Assembly (NCBI RefSeq): GCF_052324685.1
Contig: NC_135221.1
Location: 19,864,537 to 19,928,536 of the forward strand
Direction of reading: 5' to 3'
Source: Brachyhypopomus gauderio
Lineage: Eukaryota > Chordata > Actinopteri > Gymnotiformes > Hypopomidae
DNA: 64,000 bases
Part shown: positions 36,691-54,975 of the stretch, one piece after another
How positions within the stretch are numbered: the first letter of the stretch is position 1
How the letters are laid out: every line of letters begins with the position of its first letter
Program-made: the position numbers and the translations under genes
Notes under the pieces: generated by a model
Seen by the model: the letters and a program-made list of their open reading frames with translations, nothing else
The model's database searches: none
Told to the model about the DNA's origin: nothing

Positions 36691-38281
36691 GCACCCCTCC
36701 CACCTCAGCACCCCTCCCCCACTCCCCCCCCCTCAACACCCCTCCCCCACTCCCCTCCCCTCCCCCACTCCCCCCTCCCACCTCAGCACCCCTCCCCCAC
36801 TCCCCTCCCCTCTCAGCACCCCTCCCCCACTCTCAGCACCCCTCCCCCACTCCCCTCCCCTCTTAGCACCCCTCCCCCCCCTCAGCACCCCTCCCCCACT
36901 CTCAGCACCCCTCTTAGCACCCCTCCCCCCCCTCAGCACCCCTCCCCCACTCTCAGCACCCCTCTTAGCACCCCTCCCACTTCAGCACCCCTCCCCACTC
37001 TCAGCACCCCTCCCCCACTCCCCTCCCACCTCAGCACCCCTCCCCCACTCCCCTCCCCCTCTCTCAGCACCCCTTCCTCTCCCCTCCCTCTCTCTCAGCT
37101 CCCCCCTCCCTCTCTCAACACCCCTCCCCCACTCCCCGCCCACTCTCAGCTCCCCTTCCCCACTCCCCTCCCTCTCTCAACACCCCTCCCCCACTCCCCT
37201 CCCCTCTTAGCACCCCTCCCCCACACCCCTCCCTCTCCCCTCCCCCTCTCTCCCCACCCCTCCCTCTCCCCTCCCCCTCTCTCAACACCCCTCCCCCACT
37301 CCCCTCCCCTCTTAGCACCCCTCCCCCACACCCCTCCCCTCTCTCAACACCCCTCCCCCTCTCCCCTCCCCCTCTCCCCTCCCCCTCTCTCAACACCCCT
37401 CCCTCTCCCCTCCCCCTCTCTCAACACCCCTCCCCCACTCCCCTCCCCTCTTAGCACCCCTCCCCCACACCCCTCCCCTCTCTCAACACCCCTCCCCCTC
37501 TCCCCTCCCCCTCTCTCAACACCCCTCCCCCACACCCCTCCCCCTCTCTCAACACCCCTCCCTCTCCCCTCCCCCTCTCTCAACACCCCTCCCCCTCTCC
37601 CCTCCCCCTCTCTCCCCACCCCTCCCCCACTCCCCTCCCCTCTTAGCACCCCTCTCCCCACCCTCCCTCTCCCCTCCCCCTCTCTCAACACCCCTCCCCC
37701 ACTCCCCTCCCCTCTTAGCACCCCTCCCCCACACCCCTCCCCTCTCTCAACACCCCTCCCCCACACCCCTCCCCCTCTCTCAACACCCCTCCCTCTCCCC
37801 TCCCCCTCTCTCAACACCCCTCCCTCTCCCCTCCCCCTCTCTCAACACCCTCCCCCCTCTCCCCTCCCCCTCTCTCAACACCCCTCCCCCTCTCCCCTCC
37901 CCCTCTCTCAACACCCTCCCCCTCTCCCCTCCCCCTCTCTCAACACCCCTCCCCCTCTCCCCTCCCCTCTCTCAACACCCCTCCCCCTCTCCCCTCCCCC
38001 TCTCTCAACACCCCTCCCTCTCCCCTCCCCTCTCTCAACACCCCTCCCCTCTCCCCTCCCCCTCTCTCAACACCCCTCCCTCTCCCTCCCCCTCTCTCAA
38101 CACCCCTCCCCCTCTCCCTCCCCCCTCCCCCTCTCTCAACACCCCTCCCCCTCTCCCCTCCCCCTCTCTCAACACCCTCCCCCACTCCCCTCCCTCTCCC
38201 CTCCCCTCTCCCCTCCCCCTCTCTCAACACCCCTCCCCCCACTCCCCTCCCTCTCCCCTCCCCCTCTCCCAGCTCCCTCTC
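36691..38281. repeat. C-rich minisatellite (CACCCCTCCCCCACTCCCC), 1.6 kb
   Basis: Modules CTCAGCACCCCTCCCCC, CTCTCAACACCCCTCCCCCT and ACTCCCCTCCCCT are shuffled. The minus strand is a dense series of G3-G5 runs, with the potential to form G-quadruplexes. Minus frames rich in Gly/Arg/Glu are artefacts. Confidence 0.95.
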
Positions 38282-41200
38282 ACCTGAGAACATTATAGAC
38301 TGTTCATGTTTTCCAGCTGCTGCTTTCAAAACAAATATTTATCGATAAAAGGTTTTAAAAAGGGAAAACGTTTTCTAGCTATTTGCAAGAGGTCTGGGAA
38401 AGAACGGAAAAACGCCAACTGCCTTGTTTTTTAAAAGTAAAGGACAAATTTGCATGCCCAAGTGTTTAGTTTTGTACAGATAACTTTTAAGAAAAAGGAT
38501 ATAAACTCTTCTAGTTTTGGAAGCAGTATAGGGTGGCAAATTTTATTTTTTTGTTGTTTTCTTGGCAAATATCTTAAGTGAGGCTGTGTTTTATGGGCCT
38601 CGTCATGTTCCATGACGATTTGCATATGACACGCGGAGTTTTCACCTGGCTGAGCAGAAATTGGAGCAGCTGTGAGGAACAGGAGATCCAGGGGATCAGA
38701 AGGTCCAGAAGATCAGAAGGTCCAGAGGACTCCCTACAGACATGTCACATCTACATGTCTCCTCACAGCCTGAGAAACACACTCCTAAACACACTGAGAC
38801 ACAAACCAAACGAAGAAACAAGAGAAAATGTGTTTATTTTTTCTAACTGGCTGAACTTAAAGACTGTGCGATGTTTTTTATAGCATGTGTGTATGAGGCC
38901 TGTAGGTCCTGCAGTGACCCCTCCCTCCCTCCCTCCCTCCCTCCCTTCACGTTTCTCTTTACAGCCAAAACACGTAAATAAATGAACAAAAGAGAAACAT
39001 GTACATGTTAAACCTGCTGACTGACGTGAGACCACAGTGGAGGAGAAACACGTGGAGATACACATGGCCACCACGTCTCCTCTTCCTGAGATCTGCTGGG
39101 AGTGTGGGATCAGTCACATGACCCTGTGCAGACTATGATTGGATATTTGGGAGTGCAGAACTGTGCACTCTCCCTGTAGTGTGTGGTGGGCTGGTGTGGG
39201 TGACACCCGCCCTGTCTACGCCCCGTGAGCCCGTCACCCTGTCGCCCCGTGAGACCGTCGCCCCGTGAGACCGTCCGCATGCCACAGCACGCCTGCTCTC
39301 CCCTCCCGTTCAGTTTCTCTACTTTGTTTTCTGAGGGTTTGTTTGCGTTTCTTTTATGTGGAGAACATAATGAATGTTTTGAAAGTAAAGCACTGCTCGT
39401 GTGGTTACTGAGCCCGGCTGCTGTCTCACTGCTGTCTCACTGCTGTCTCACTGCTGTCCTCTTTCAGTGTTTGTTTATCTACACTTCCAAATGTGATTTA
39501 AAGTGACAGTTCTGGGAACAGCAGAACTGCCTGTCTGCTCGTCTACATGAGCCCTGTGGATGGAATCAGATCCTCAGCATTAGTGTAGCCCACCTCATTT
39601 CACAGAGAGAATTTAAAACAAACAAAACACACACACACACATACACACACACACTTACAAGCTGCCTATGTAAACATTTTTTATCAAGGGTAGGCTGTTA
39701 CCATAGCAACCTAGATTTAGGATTCTTTTCTTTGATGATGGAGGTGTGGCCAGGCAGTGAGGGGCGGGGCTTGTCTCCTGGGCATGATTAGTGGTTCTGA
39801 TTGTGAGGTGGACAGAGAGGCGAAATAATGTCGTGCTCAAAAATCAGCATCTGTTTAATTACCTTTAGATTATAAAAATAACCTATTTGCTGTTACTACT
39901 TTACTCTCCATATTTTCTCATACAATTGCAATAACATAATGCCATAACCATAATGCAAGGAAAATAGACCCCACCTCCACTTTCTGATGGCACAGTCCAA
40001 CATACCTAGACAGAACCATGGGGGTTGATCAGTAAGACAGAACCATGGGGGTTGATCAGTAAGTGCGACGGACCCGGTTAGATTCTGTATTGATGGCAGT
40101 CGTCTTGTTCTGGTTGCAGCACACAAATCCAGTGATTCCTAGATACATTCGTCACCATCTCTACCACGAGAAAACCTCACATGCACATAAACCGGCTTCA
40201 CATGAGCAGAGGGACCTATATAAACTCCTGGAATAATCATCACAAACATGAACAGCGCTGACATTTCAGTGCAGGGCAGTCTGTCTGTTGGCGTGGCAGC
40301 CTGTTGACTGTCTATGGGGACCTTAAGCCAATTTCAGCGGAGATTACTGCAGAAGAGTCTGTGTGGAGTTCAGCCTGGTCCCAATAGCAGAAGAGGATTA
40401 CAGGTCACGTTTGTAAATCTTTTTGTGAAAGGAGGAATAGAGGCGTGTGAGGGGAGACAAGTGTGTGCATTTGTGTCTGTGTGTGTGTGTGTTCTAGTCT
40501 AATGTATGTAAGACAAAATGTGTGTATGGGGGGCTTTCATCCATTTTATCCAGAGAACACTACTCTAGAGAGTCAAACACTCCAACACTAGCTAATTTGA
40601 GTTAGTTGGAAAATTTTATTCATAGATAATTCTCAGGTTTTTAGAGGCAAAAGCTTATATTAAAATTATCTATAAATGTGACCCATAAAACGAACTAGAA
40701 AAACGAACTAGAAAAACATTAGAGCTTGCAAGTCCCTTTTACTTTACACGTGCACGCACACACACACACACACACAAGCCAGTGAAGAGATCACTTTTGA
40801 GTGGGAACTGCACTGATCCCCCCGAGCAGCAGTGTCCACGTCAAACGATTAAATCTAAGAGAGGTGTAGGGGAAGTGAAGGAGCTGGAGCTGACCATGCC
40901 TGCACTCCTCACGGTGTAATTACCAAGGCGTGACACCAGAGGGCGACACATACCACTTCATGACCAAAAAAGACCGTGTAGTATGTTTCAGCATATTCCT
41001 AGAAAAGAAAAACATCAAAGCTACGTACAGTTACAATAATTATAATTAATAAATAATAATGTACCATCATGAATGCACGCATTATAACTTCGTAAACATG
41101 TTGCTTATTTACAAGTTTCTTAATCGAATATTTCGGACAACATATCGCAGTGGCTGCATACTGCCGGTATTTTCTATGTTAATAATCAACTGGTCTGTTT

Positions 41201-41429
41201 AATCTGACACCAAATTATGAGCACATACTGAACAGAACATTAACATTTCTAAGAAAACCACAGAAAGCTAGAGAGTAAAACATCCACCTGCGTCTATTAA
41301 ATGGTCTAAGGATGACACAGAGACGTAACACACAGACGTGTGGCATTAATATCCCGACATAATGGAACATTTCAATGTGTTTAAATATTTTTTATTTAAA
41401 CCTTTAAACACGTGTTTCAAACCTGACCA
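38282..41429. other. Intergenic stretch, no gene recognised
   Basis: Holds a (CCCT)n run at about 38920-38945, CTGCTGTCTCA repeats at about 39417-39455, a duplicated phrase AGAACCATGGGGGTTGATCA at about 40012-40060, and short CA runs at about 39629-39653 and 40756-40775. No splice-bounded or family-matched frame was seen. Confidence 0.5.
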
Positions 41430-41720
41430 GATCCTGCAGATCTTTGCACATGCGGAGAACACGAAGCTACTTGTCTCTAGTCATCTCAAAGCTGGATATA
41501 CTGCAACCCTCGACTTGTGGTTCCTCCTCTGCGGTTCATCAGACCTCTACAGCTGATCCGGACTGCAGCAGCACGACTGGTCTTCAGGCTCCCCAGGTTC
41601 ACCCCACCACTGCGCTCTCTTCACTGGCATCAGATATAAAACCGGCCTCCGAAATGGTGGAACCATCTCCACCAGCTGCTCGGACTGCAGGGTCTTGCCG
41701 TCTTCAAACGTAGCCTGGAG
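41430..41720 (+). pseudogene. Fragment of a non-LTR (LINE) reverse transcriptase
   Basis: Reading the + strand in shifting frames gives SLVISKLD, then (about 41528-41630) LRFIRPLQLIRTAAARLVFR followed by LPRFT and LHWHQ. This is the C-terminal part of L2/Rex-type LINE reverse transcriptases, which have LIQNAAARLVF and LHWLP motifs. Frameshifts and small deletions show it is dead. Only the 3' portion is present. Confidence 0.8.
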
Positions 41721-41940
41721 TTTGTTGATTACTTAAATGAGCACCAACACCGCAGATAGATATGTTTATTCATGACGATGGTTATTTATGCTCCTAGGTG
41801 TTATTTTAATTCCTGGTGTTTAAGTTGGAGCCTATGTTTATTTGCTAGGTAATGACACTGATTACTGTAGTTGAGTAGAACACTAATAGGACGCCAACAC
41901 AGGACACCAACACAGGACACCAACACTATTCATTAAATTA
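41721..41940. other. Probable 3' tail of the LINE fragment, then spacer
   Basis: AT-rich sequence without coding content, followed by a short ACACCAACACAGG repeat (about 41892-41925). Confidence 0.35.
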
Positions 41941-42612
41941 ATGAATTACATAAACACCTCAGGCAGTCTGCATCTGAACGTAAACACCTCAGGCAGTCTG
42001 CCTGTGTACATAAACACCCCAGGCAGTCTGCCTCTGTACGTAAACACTTCAGGCAGCCTTCCTCTGTACGTAAACACTTCAGGCAGTCTGCCTCTGTACG
42101 TAAACACCTCAGGCAGTCTGCCTCTGTACGTAAACACCTCAGGCAGTCTGCTTCTGTACGTAAACACCTCAGGCAGTCTGCCTCTGTACGTAAACACCTC
42201 AGGCAGTCTGCCTCTGTACGTAAACACCTCAGGCAGTCTGCCTCTGTACGTAAACACCTCAGGCAGTCTGCCTCTGTAGGTAAACACTTCAGGCAGTCTG
42301 CCTGTGTACATAAACACCCCAGGCAGTCTGCCTCTGTACGTAAACACTTCAGGCAGCCTTCCTCTGTACGTAAACACCTCAGGCAGTCTGCCTCTGTACA
42401 TAAACACCTCAGGCAGTCTGCCTCTGTACGTAAACACTTCAGGCAGTCTGCCTCTGTACGTAAACACCTCAGGCAGTCTGCCTCTGTAGGTAAACACTTC
42501 AGTAAGTATGCCTCTGTAAGTAAACACGTCAGGCATTCTGCCTGTGTACATAAACACCCCAGGCAGTCTGCCTCTGTACGTAAACAGCTCAGGCAGTCTG
42601 CCTCTGTACATA
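41941..42612. repeat. 30-bp minisatellite, about 22 copies
   Basis: The unit is TCTGCCTCTGTACGTAAACA followed by CCTCAGGCAG, with variants CTGTGTACATA and ACTTCAGGCAGCC. Because 30 is a multiple of 3, several frames on both strands stay open (227 and 221 codons on minus, 112 on plus). There is no independent sign of coding. Confidence 0.96.
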
Positions 42613-43000
42613 CCACTGCTGTCTTTGTTGGTCGAAACGTTATGGAAATTATGATTAATACTTAAACCCTACATAACAACAAGCTAGCGAAAACAGATTC
42701 TGCACAACGGCTGTAGTTTAGAGGCTTCCGGACCCTCATTAGGGCAGACATAAGTGAATAAGTGAAGAGATTATTACATGGTTTATGGAGCACTGCCTTC
42801 CTGTGACGTGGGTCTGTTCCACACCATTCACATCTGCCAGAAAAATCTCCTTACAGAAGGTGAAAGTAGGCCTTTAAAATGTGTTCAGGGCTGTCTCATG
42901 AATGATTAAATATGTCCTCTCACCGTGCTGGTTCTTTGGAGTGGGGGAGGGAGTTGTGCTGGGGTGGAGACAGGAAGTAATCAATCACCCCAGCCCAGAG

Positions 43001-43047
<47 letters not shown>

Positions 43048-43123
43048 GAAAAACATGAGTCACACTTCAGGGAAGGCCTGATCTATGTTCTCTCCCTCTG
43101 CCTCTCCCTTTCTCTCTCTCAAT

Positions 43124-43176
<53 letters not shown>

Positions 43177-44689
43177 CTATGTGAAAATTCCTGTACTCAT
43201 GCCGAAAGCACTGGAATAAAGATAAGAAGACTTACAGGTGACACACCAGTATGGTTCATGTATTGGGTCACAGCACAGAGACCCTGTAGATGAAAGAAGG
43301 AATCTGTAAAGAAAGAAAACCTGGAGACAATTAAGATCCTGTTACAGAGACCATGTGTGTGTTTGGGAGAGAAGAATAAAAATACCAGAAAAATTTCAGC
43401 CATATTGAGCCCTGCCCCACCCACTACCCCACCCACTGCCCCTCCCACTGCCCCGCCCACTGCCCCGCCCTACTGCCCCACCCTACTGCTTCTTCAGAAC
43501 ACTGCTGCTGGTTTCATTTTCTCCCGTCATCTGGACATCTGTCCACTACATTTAATAAGTCTTCACATATAATCAAGACCTGTGGATGTGTTGAGTGTGT
43601 TTGACCCTGTAGATGTGTTTGGGGTTAGGTTTAGATTAGGGTCAGGGTTAGGGTTAGGGTAATGGTCAGGGTTAGCCAGTTGTTTATGGTGCTTTCTCTG
43701 CTGCATGTTATACAATATAAATACCACAAATCGAACATGATCTGAACATAAACCAATGAAAACAAGTGAGTGGGACAAATATATGAAAATGAACAAGACT
43801 AGCACATTCCCTCACAGCTTTAGAGAAGTCTCACAAAGGGGAAATGGAATTGTACAAAACTGTCCGGGCCCAAATTAGTGCAAAGCTACTTCACAAATAC
43901 TGCTACACTAAACCAGCATTTAAAAATAACCGGTGACGTCCTACGAGCTGTGAGTAAACGTGTTGTTCGTCTGATTCGTTTGTCCCACCTGAATAAGTGT
44001 GAAAGTGGTGGATTGTCCTAATAAACTGGAAAGTACGTCACAAGTGCCGCACTCACGACAGCCCACCACAGAAACAGCACGTCTTGTTTTATAGAAGCTA
44101 GGGATTTTATGAGTGTCTGGCACATTGGTATTACTGCAGTTGTGGGGACACTGTGCTAGCTCACAGGTCTTGTTGACTGAGGAATACACGTTACGATGAA
44201 CACACTTGGATTATGATCATGAGAATTGTGAACTTTAACACGACAGCAAACCTTTAAAGGGACGTTCCACCGTCCTTTCACCTCATGTGGGTCCACGGCA
44301 GCGCTAGCGGGAACCAGTTACACAGAACAATGAGTCCGACATGTTTCGACATGAACCAACTGTGTACTGAAGAGATAAACCATCAAGCTGAACCACATTT
44401 ACTGCTGACTAAGCTTCCTTTAGAGGTCACTGGATAACTACATTCTTTTAAAAGTCAGTGCTTGTGGTAACCAGCCACAACAGCTCTAATAGCAGCGAAT
44501 AGGAGACTGAAGTGGACCCAGTACAGGAGACCCAGTACAATATTGCTGTTAGTGTATCGGCCACACATTCACTTAGACATCACAGAATGGTTGAGAGGTC
44601 CCCTCAGGTTTCAGCCCCAACGTTCCTTACAATGTCTTTTCTTCTTTTACATTTTAATACAGTAAAACCACCATTTGTTTAGCCTCAGA
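42613..44689. other. Intergenic stretch, no gene recognised
   Basis: Contains (CA)n runs at about 43003-43046 and 43127-43173, a CCCCACCCACTGCC repeat at about 43410-43485, and a degenerate GGGTTAGGG tract at about 43617-43675. Confidence 0.5.
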
Positions 44690-44838
44690 ATTACCTATTC
44701 TTCAGTCACTAGTCCTAACCCTAGTCCATGTTCTTCAGTCACTAGTCCTAACCCTAGTCCATGTTCTTCAGTCACTAGTCCTAACCCTAGTCCATGTTCT
44801 TCAGTCACTAGCCCTAATCCCTCTTCTTCTGTCCCCAG
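44690..44838. repeat. 33-bp CACTAGTCCTAACCCTAGTCC tandem repeat, about 4 copies
   Basis: The unit contains TTCTTCAGTCACTAGTCCTA and ACCCTAGTCCATG. It diverges at its right end. Confidence 0.9.
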
Positions 44839-45792
44839 CCAATCAGACTACGACTGAAGCTTCTTAAAAATCCAATAACAGTTTTGCACACAATCACAAC
44901 TCCACCCACCAGCCCTGAGCCAATCACATGGCCCAAAATGCCACAAAAACACACACACGCAGCAGTCTGGACCTGTGGCTGTTGGACTCTCACCTACATG
45001 GTAAAATTCCACATTCTGACTAGGACTATACTGTTGACAGCAAGACTGCACAAAGCAGCTGAATTCTCACCCTGCATACATCAGTCACCCCCTTTAACTC
45101 TACCTCTACATATACACACACTACCTCTACATACACACACACTCAACATATACACACACACACACTACCTCTACATATACACACACTCTCGACATATGAT
45201 GCCTGTTCAAAACAAGTACAGAATCTGCATGTCAAAGAAACACATTAGGAACAGTGTGGACACTGAGAGCACACAGAAACATGCTACATCAAATGGGAAT
45301 ATGCAAACCATGCAGCCCGACAGGACGTGGCAGGTATGGACCGAGCCCCGCCTCTTCAAGGCCTCTTCACACCACCATCATCTACAGCCTTATGCCTTTT
45401 CAAAATGCATTTATTCACATTTTATGCAAATGATTCAAGTACAAGGATTATCCAATACGTCCCTCTGAAGCTGACAGATCGATCACTAGCACATCAGTGT
45501 TCAGGCAAACACACCGCTTTCCACAAACACACATGACTTTTGTAAACAGAATACAAATAAAGCACTTCAATTACAAAACACACAAATCTCTTAGAAAAAT
45601 ATGTTAATCTTTGTAAGTTTTGTTAGATAATATATACATAAAGTTCTTTTTCGGTAAAATCTGGTTAAAAAGGAACTAAAGAAATGGCCTTTGGTTTCAA
45701 GACGAATATAAACAACACACTTCATTCACCGGGCCGGATGCAGCGTGTGCCCGAGGCAGGGTGTGGGGCTCTGGAGGCAGGGTCGGGTCGGG
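44839..45792 (-). other. 3' flank of slc10a3, presumed 3' UTR
   Basis: No protein-coding exon seen. On the minus strand a candidate poly(A) signal AATAAA (TTTATT on +) lies at 45410-45415, about 380 nt past the slc10a3 stop. Short CTACCTCTACATA and CACACAC repeats lie at about 45095-45190. Confidence 0.4.
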
Positions 45793-47190
45793 TCAGGCCG
45801 GCGAGGCGCCTACGGCCGGCTGGCAGAACCGCCTGTAGGCGACGTGTCCGAGCACGATCAGCAGCATCTCGGAGGTGCTGCTCAGCGCCACGATGAAGGG
45901 CGCCTGGGAGACGTAGTCCGCCTCCGCCCGCCGGAACGACAACTGCATCACGGCCAGCGCCAGGAGGCTGTTCTGCACGCCCACCTCGATGCTGACGGTC
46001 CTCCTCTGCGGCCCGGGAAGCCCCGCCAGGCGCGCCAGCCCCAGACCCGTCAGCAGCCCCACGGCGGGCGCCGCCACGCCCGCCACCACCACGTGCGCAC
46101 GCACGCTCGCCAAGATGGACCTGCCCATCTGACAGGCCACCAAGACTCCGCCCACGATGAGCACGAAGCTGAAGGGCCGAATGAGCGCGAGCAGCACGCG
46201 GGTCAGCGCCGGCACACGCAGCTTCACCAGAACCCCCAGCGAGATGGGGATGGCGATGAAGAGCAGCGTGCCCAGGATCTTCACGAAGGGCACGTGGAGG
46301 GCGGCGTGGACGCCCAGCAGACGTCCGTACAGGGCGGAGGAGAGAGGCATCGCTGCCGTGGCGACCACGGTGGAAACCAGAGTCATGGAGATGGCCAGAG
46401 TGACGTCTCCTCCTAGCAACAGGCTGTAGAGGTAGCCGCCACCCCCTCCAGGGGCGGAGCAGGTGATGACCAGGCCCAGGGAGAGCGCCTTGGGCAGGGA
46501 CAGCAGGCGGGACACCCCGAAGGCATACAGTGGCATGATGAGGAACTGGCCCAGAACACCCAGCAGGAGAGGAGCCGGGCGGTGAACCAGACCACGCAGC
46601 GTCTCCCCCTCCACCTTACAGCCGAACGCACACTTGTTGATGAAGATGAGTGGCAGTAAGGCAAAGAGAACCGGGTTCTCCGTGAAGTGAGAGAAGTCGC
46701 CGGCCTGGACGGGCCGCACGTCCGGGTCGCTCCCCGGCGCCACCCTGATGGAGTAGTCGCTCCGCTCCTCGATCAGAACCGGCTCCGAGTTCTGGTCCAG
46801 ATCCATCAGCTGGATGAGCAGAGGCGCGGTGCCCGCCGACCCCGATCTGATGCTGATGACGTAACTCCGAACCGGTCCCGCGCGCCCGCCGTCGCTAACG
46901 TTCAGGATGGACAGGACGTCGGGGTCCAACGAGCGCACGCGCACGCTCTGCCGCCAGCTCTCGCGACCCTTCCGCCCGGCGGCGCTGCGGTACCGGCAGG
47001 ACACCACAATCACGCCCTTGGTGTTCTCGGGAAACTCGAACTCCTGAGACGAACCGTCCCCGATATTCAAATACCTCCCGCCGGTCACGGCAGTAACGTT
47101 TCCACCGTTTGGCAGAGACCGGTCCGTAGTGGCTCGGTCGGTTCCGTCGGTGACCAAGACGAGGCAGCAGAACGCCAACAGCGTCCTCAT
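45793..47190 (-). CDS. slc10a3: Solute carrier family 10 member 3 (P3 protein)
   Basis: A single-exon frame of 465 residues, close to the length of mammalian SLC10A3 (about 477). It belongs to the bile acid:sodium symporter superfamily, but SLC10A3 is an orphan whose substrate is unknown. Residues 1-16 look like a signal peptide (MRTLLAFCCLVLVTDG). Residues about 35-170 form the extracytoplasmic N-terminal domain typical of SLC10A3 (GGRYLNIGDGS at 37-47 and IEERSDYSIRV at 140-150), with sequons at N31 and N97. About nine hydrophobic segments follow from residue 172. Conserved signatures are NKCAFGCKVE (185-194), APGGGGGYLYSLLLGGDVTL (246-265) and RRTVSIEVGVQNSLLALA (396-413). The start is the first Met before the signal peptide. 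It lies in a CpG-rich region and is transcribed away from chmp1a. Confidence 0.95.
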   Translation of the reverse strand: MRTLLAFCCLVLVTDGTDRATTDRSLPNGGNVTAVTGGRYLNIGDGSSQEFEFPENTKGVIVVSCRYRSAAGRKGRESWRQSVRVRSLDPDVLSILNVSDGGRAGPVRSYVISIRSGSAGTAPLLIQLMDLDQNSEPVLIEERSDYSIRVAPGSDPDVRPVQAGDFSHFTENPVLFALLPLIFINKCAFGCKVEGETLRGLVHRPAPLLLGVLGQFLIMPLYAFGVSRLLSLPKALSLGLVITCSAPGGGGGYLYSLLLGGDVTLAISMTLVSTVVATAAMPLSSALYGRLLGVHAALHVPFVKILGTLLFIAIPISLGVLVKLRVPALTRVLLALIRPFSFVLIVGGVLVACQMGRSILASVRAHVVVAGVAAPAVGLLTGLGLARLAGLPGPQRRTVSIEVGVQNSLLALAVMQLSFRRAEADYVSQAPFIVALSSTSEMLLIVLGHVAYRRFCQPAVGASPA

Positions 47191-47800
47191 GTCTCCGGGT
47201 GTCCCCCCCCCCGGGCGGCGCGACCCCCCGCACGCCTCTCACCGTCTCCGCCTCACCGGACGAAGCAGAAACTTCTATAATCCTCCGACCCGACCGGAAC
47301 ACTGATCACCGCGCCCGGGAGAATCCGTCTGGCGCTCATTCGGTTGCGTCGTGCTGTTGATTTCGTTTTGTACCGGAACTCAGACATCACCCCGCCCCAT
47401 TCGAGTCAAGCGGTTGGGTAAAAAAACAAAACGGCTTTAAAATCCTAACGGCGTGTTCCGAGTCTCGTAATCTCGTCCAGACATGGGAAGAACCGTTATT
47501 GTCCCCACACAAGCGGCTGCGGCCCGGTCCACCCCCGCCCGCTTCTCCCGTTAAGGTTCACGCGCCCCCGCCTCGCGCCACCGGTAGCGGTTGAACGTCC
47601 CGTCCCGAATAACCGCCCACGTCAACGTGAAAACGGGCGAGACGACGGTGTCGGTCTCCCGATCACTCGCGGAATCGGAGGAGTCCAGAGAAACGGCTCC
47701 GTTCCGAGGAGAAAAATAGGACGCGCGGAGGGACACGAGAACAAAGGAACGAGGTTGCGCTCTGGCTCCTTCCAACACCCCCTTTAAATCAGCCCTATAA
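46850..47800 (-). promoter_or_regulatory. CpG-rich 5' region of slc10a3
   Basis: CpG dinucleotides are dense across the 5' end of the slc10a3 frame and the roughly 600 bp upstream (47191-47800), unlike the rest of the intergenic DNA. This is typical of a vertebrate CpG-island promoter. No TATA box is evident. Confidence 0.6.
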
Positions 47801-49369
47801 AACGTGCGTGTGTGTTTTAAATAACGCGCTGCGCAAACCTATAGGTCGCATATTGTGCAGAAAAAGTGTCTCGGTCACGTTTTCCACCTGTGGCACATTT
47901 TCAGTTACGCAACACGTTTAAAGACTTTTATTATGTTCACACGTGTCAGATTAGGGGAGAAGCTCGTGCTTTCTGCACGTCCACTCCACCACTGTGGTCT
48001 GGAAGGATGGGTAAAGTGCGTATTTGTACCGAACTGTACTCAGGGGTGGTGTATGTATTGTACCGCGGTCCCCTGCGCGTGTATACTGGTTTAGGTGGTG
48101 CTTCTGTGACTTTATCCAGCACATTGTTTCTGCAGGAGTGCTTGGTGCGTGTGCTTGGCTGGTATAGCAGTGCGCACCCCAACACACAAACCTCCCACAC
48201 CATGACATTTGCCAGTACTGAACTGTGAAGATCCACCCACATCTCAGACTTTATGTATACACAAACTGACAGAATTTTACCTCCCATGCCTGGCTGGAAA
48301 AACAGGTGTGTGCTGGTACTGCCGGTTAAATCACCGCTTAATGAGGACTTAAGCATATCGAATGACAACCCTGTTAGCACTCAATTATCACAGGAACTTT
48401 ATTTCCACAAGATTAAATATACAAAAGCGCCATCAACTGAGCTGCAGTATAAATAACATTCCCCCGTGTACCTGGACAGCCAAAAGAGCAAGAAGTAGAC
48501 GCGTCCCCGCCAGAGTGTATCCCACAGCAGACGCCGTCTGCCCTACACACTAACGACTGTGCGCCCTACGCACTGCGATGTCTCAGTGATCTCTGCCTCA
48601 GACCCGGAGGAAGAGCACTCGTGCAGTAAGGCCGAAATTAAACAAACATGACGAGAACAAAGATGCCTCGACTCCACTGGTGAGTTTAATGAAACCTGTC
48701 TCCACTGGGGGACGGGGACACTGAAGTGTGAGACACAATGAAACAGGTGATGGTGCATGCACAACTGCTCTATGACTGTGAGGACACTCGGGGAAGAGGG
48801 ACACCAAACGCATACAGTGATTTTTGCTAGGGTTGTTAACAGTTTTACAATAAACGCATAGTCGAATACTTAATAAAAAATAAAACCCCTAATGAAAGTG
48901 TGTATTGTAAGAAGGAGTCACCCAGTGTGTAGTGCAGGTGCTCATGTTTCTGTATGCTCTTCAGATGTGCACACTACACTCTCACAAACACACGACTGAA
49001 TCTCAGACAACAACTGAAAGTACATTAGGAAGGTCGTGCTGCCCAAAGCCACCACCGTGCCCAGAGAGGCTCACAGTCCTGGACTGCAGTGAAGATTCAT
49101 CCAAATACACTGGGAGAGGACGAGGGCGGAGAGAGTTGTTCAGCAACAGAGTGGAGAAGAAGGATCATTTTCAGCAGAAAGTGCATGTGTGATCTGGGAC
49201 ACAAACACTCTTGGGCAGCGTTTCTGGCAACTCAGAGAGAGTGTGTGTGTATAAATAGATCTGGGGATCCAAATCAGTGGCCGTGTCAGGTCATCAGAGT
49301 AAGAAGAGTTGAAGGGAATCGGTGAGCGGCTCCTCGTCCAGCAGCGCTGACCCGTCCAGCAGCGCATCA
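47801..49369. other. Region between chmp1a stop and slc10a3 promoter
   Basis: Probably includes the chmp1a 3' UTR (minus strand). Candidate AATAAA signals on minus (TTTATT on +) include 48398-48403. No further coding sequence was recognised. Confidence 0.45.

Positions 49370-54975
<5,606 letters not shown>

Noticed and set aside
44884..45468. 194-codon + frame downstream of slc10a3
   Set aside because: Runs through CA-rich simple sequence and matches no known protein; probably chance in the antisense of the slc10a3 3' UTR.
45745..46416. 223-codon + frame opposite slc10a3
   Set aside because: GC-rich shadow of the slc10a3 frame with no family match.
47866..48380. Overlapping frames of 120-144 codons upstream of slc10a3
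   Set aside because: Frames on both strands with no family match, splice context or codon bias; treated as chance.
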